Part shown: one piece after another, positions 6,450-7,957 of the stretch
Numbering within the stretch: the stretch's first letter is position 1
Layout: each line of letters opens with the position of its first letter
Notes under the pieces: generated by a model
Told to the model about the DNA's origin: nothing
The model's input: the letters and a program-made list of their open reading frames with translations, nothing else
Database searches by the model: none
Assembly (NCBI GenBank): GCA_002337215.1
Contig: DDFO01000025.1
Location: 107,144 to 115,100, forward strand
Source of the DNA: Phycisphaerales bacterium UBA1926
GTDB taxonomy: Bacteria; Planctomycetota; Phycisphaerae; Phycisphaerales; UBA1924
DNA: 7,957 bases
Direction of reading: 5' to 3'
Made by a program: the position numbers and the translations under genes

Positions 6450-6752
6450 ACCCTTCACCGTGGGGGGTGTCGCGACGATCCGCGCGATGCACACACCGTA
6501 CTGGTTCCGATCAGACGGTGCCGATACCAGAACACGGCCGGACCTCCAGCGGCACTCCGCGAGGACCGGCCGAATGCACGGCCCGTCCACATCTTCGCCC
6601 CGTGCGACGGTGTGAGTCTCTGGGGCCTCCGATTCGACAGCGTGTTCTGCGATCCGGTTCGGGGATTATCCCGTGGCATGCCGTGTGATCGTCGGGGTAC
6701 GAATTCCCGGCTCGCGTGGACGCTGCGCAGGCCGATCGGATCGGAGTTGGGC
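6450..6752. other. Intergenic leader region upstream of rny without a recognisable gene
   Basis: I see no conserved protein, tRNA or known structured RNA. A plus-strand reading frame ends at 6615 and would need a GTG start at 6460, and a minus-strand frame (6318-6590) would need a GTG start; neither has a Shine-Dalgarno or a protein-like composition. Near its right end are two small symmetric elements: GGGATTATCCC around 6662-6672, and GGG and CCC flanking GAATT around 6695-6709. It is most simply the 5' leader of rny, and may hold a second promoter that I cannot identify. Confidence 0.45.
6743..6746 (+). promoter_or_regulatory. Shine-Dalgarno for rny
   Basis: GGAG ends six bases before ATG 6753, a good spacing. 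It supports this start over the in-frame ATG at 6771. Confidence 0.6.
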
Positions 6753-7957
6753 ATGAGCGATCTACAGATCATGCTCGCGCTGGCGGCGGATGGAACGCCC
6801 ATCTCGGTGCTGGGACTTGCACTCGCGTGCGTCGCGGTGCTGGTCTTGGGACTGGTGATCGGGTTCGTCGTAGCGGGGATGGTGACGGGGCGGACGGTCG
6901 GTACGGCGAAAGCCGAGGCCGCGGCGCTGATCGACCGGGCGAAGGACGAAGCGCGGAACGAGGCGGAGAAGGCCCGCCTGGAGTCCGAACGCAAAGCCCT
7001 GGAACGAAAAGAAAAATTCGACGATGAGATGGAGGCCGCGCGGGTCGAGTTTCGGGAAACAGAACGCCGGCTCGGGAAGCGCGAGGACCAGCTCGAGCGA
7101 AAAGAGGACGCCGCCGCCGACCGAGAGCGTTCGCTGATCGAACGCAGCGAGGGGCTCGATTCTCGCGAGCGTTCCGTGGAGGAGCGCGAAGCCGAAGCGG
7201 AACGGATGCGCGAGGAGCAGGCGGACCGCCTGCAGGAGATCGCGGGTCTTTCGCGGGAAGAGGCGAAGCAGGAACTGCTCGCCCGGGTCGAGGAGAAGGC
7301 CAGGCTCGACATCGCGAAGGTTGTCCGCAGCGTGAACGAGAAGGCGGAGGAAGAGGCGAAAGAGAAAGCCCGCGAGATCACGTTGATGGCGGTCCAGCGG
7401 TACGCGACCGAACACACGAGCGAGCACACCGTGCGGTCGGTGGAGATCCCCTCAGACGACATGAAGGGCCGGATCATCGGTCGCGAGGGTCGGAACATCC
7501 GGGCAATCGAGAAGGCGACCGGGGTGGACATCATCGTCGACGACACGCCGGGTGTGATTGTGGTGTCGTGCTTCGACAAGGTCCGGCAGGCGGTCGCGGT
7601 CGAATCACTGCAGCGACTCATCGCCGACGGCCGCCTCCACCCCACGCGGATCGAAGAAATCGTCGAAAAAACCCGGAGCGAGATCCACGAGAAGGTCATC
7701 CAGGCTGGTAAGGATGCCGCCCTCGAAGTGAATCTGGGGGGCATGCACCCCAAGATCATCGAGGCGATGGGCAAGATGAAGTACCGCACGAGCTACGGAC
7801 AAAATGTGCTCCGCCACTCGGTCGAGGTCGCGTTCATGAGCCAGATCATCGCCGAGCAGTGCGGCCTCGATGGCAAACTCGCGAGGCGGTGCGGCTTCCT
7901 CCACGATATCGGCAAGGCGATGGACCACGAGATGGAGGGCGGGCACCCCAAGATCGG
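6753..7957 (+). CDS. rny: Ribonuclease Y (RNase Y), cut by the window end
   Basis: RNase Y is a membrane-anchored endoribonuclease that starts bulk mRNA decay in many bacteria lacking RNase E. The visible 401 residues show the full order of domains: an N-terminal membrane helix (about 17-41), a long charged coiled coil (about 52-210) rich in ER/KE repeats, a KH RNA-binding domain with [12 protein letters not shown] at 239-250, and the start of the HD domain with RHSVEVA (His354 or 355) and [11 protein letters not shown] (His384-Asp385), then EGGHPKIG at the edge. The family is usually about 510-520 residues, so roughly 115 residues, including the rest of the HD active site, lie beyond the window. 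GGAG six bases upstream supports ATG 6753. The N-terminal 16 residues before the membrane helix are slightly longer than in Bacillus. No internal stop or frameshift is seen. Confidence 0.96.
   Translation, partial: MSDLQIMLALAADGTPISVLGLALACVAVLVLGLVIGFVVAGMVTGRTVGTAKAEAAALIDRAKDEARNEAEKARLESERKALERKEKFDDEMEAARVEFRETERRLGKREDQLERKEDAAADRERSLIERSEGLDSRERSVEEREAEAERMREEQADRLQEIAGLSREEAKQELLARVEEKARLDIAKVVRSVNEKAEEEAKEKAREITLMAVQRYATEHTSEHTVRSVEIPSDDMKGRIIGREGRNIRAIEKATGVDIIVDDTPGVIVVSCFDKVRQAVAVESLQRLIADGRLHPTRIEEIVEKTRSEIHEKVIQAGKDAALEVNLGGMHPKIIEAMGKMKYRTSYGQNVLRHSVEVAFMSQIIAEQCGLDGKLARRCGFLHDIGKAMDHEMEGGHPKI

Noticed and set aside
6318..6590. Minus-strand 90-residue frame in the intergenic region
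   Set aside because: It needs a GTG start without a Shine-Dalgarno and has no recognisable motif; it also spans the candidate rny promoter.
6455..7789. Long minus-strand open frame opposite rny
   Set aside because: It is a Ser/Arg-rich shadow of the RNase Y coiled-coil coding strand; the plus-strand frame has clear KH and HD motifs.

Overview
The window is GC-rich, gene-dense bacterial chromosome. The combination of a divergent ScpB, a DUF58/transglutaminase pair, a PilZ-type protein, a membrane-anchored RNase Y and mostly weak Shine-Dalgarno use points to a planctomycete-like bacterium, perhaps of the Phycisphaerae. That placement is inference from gene content and composition; there is no rRNA or other phylogenetic marker to settle it. 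I see no mobile element, CRISPR array, tRNA or rRNA.

Layout. Positions 1-183 hold no convincing gene. They contain self-complementary sequence, a weak hairpin followed by a T run (about 108-124), and a TANNNT -10 element placed so that transcription would begin at or next to the scpB start codon. scpB (184-810) encodes the winged-helix partner of the SMC condensin. After 90 bases comes a three-gene plus-strand cluster, probably one operon: a DUF58 membrane protein (901-2187), a TgpA-like transglutaminase membrane protein (2184-4448, ATGA overlap with the previous gene) and a PilZ/YcgR-like protein (4483-5355, 34-base gap and a clear Shine-Dalgarno). Facing it on the minus strand is a predicted secreted, probably lipid-anchored DUF4097-like beta-repeat protein (6266 down to 5397). 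A 486-base intergenic region follows. It has a perfect 8-bp hairpin in the minus-strand leader, an inverted repeat, and a TATACT -10 element with a palindrome over its expected start site. The window ends inside rny (from 6753), the RNase Y gene, cut off within its HD domain.

How the parts fit. DUF58 and TgpA-like proteins are known companions, usually with a MoxR AAA+ ATPase that is not visible here. Adding a PilZ-type gene to the operon suggests the envelope system may answer to cyclic di-GMP, but the PilZ signature is degenerate and interrupted. scpB (chromosome segregation), rny (mRNA decay) and the DUF4097-like gene appear to be unrelated neighbours. Overall this is mostly core chromosome. 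I found no clearly new system; the most interesting points are the PilZ protein with its insertion, its pairing with the transglutaminase, and the unexplained structured intergenic regions.
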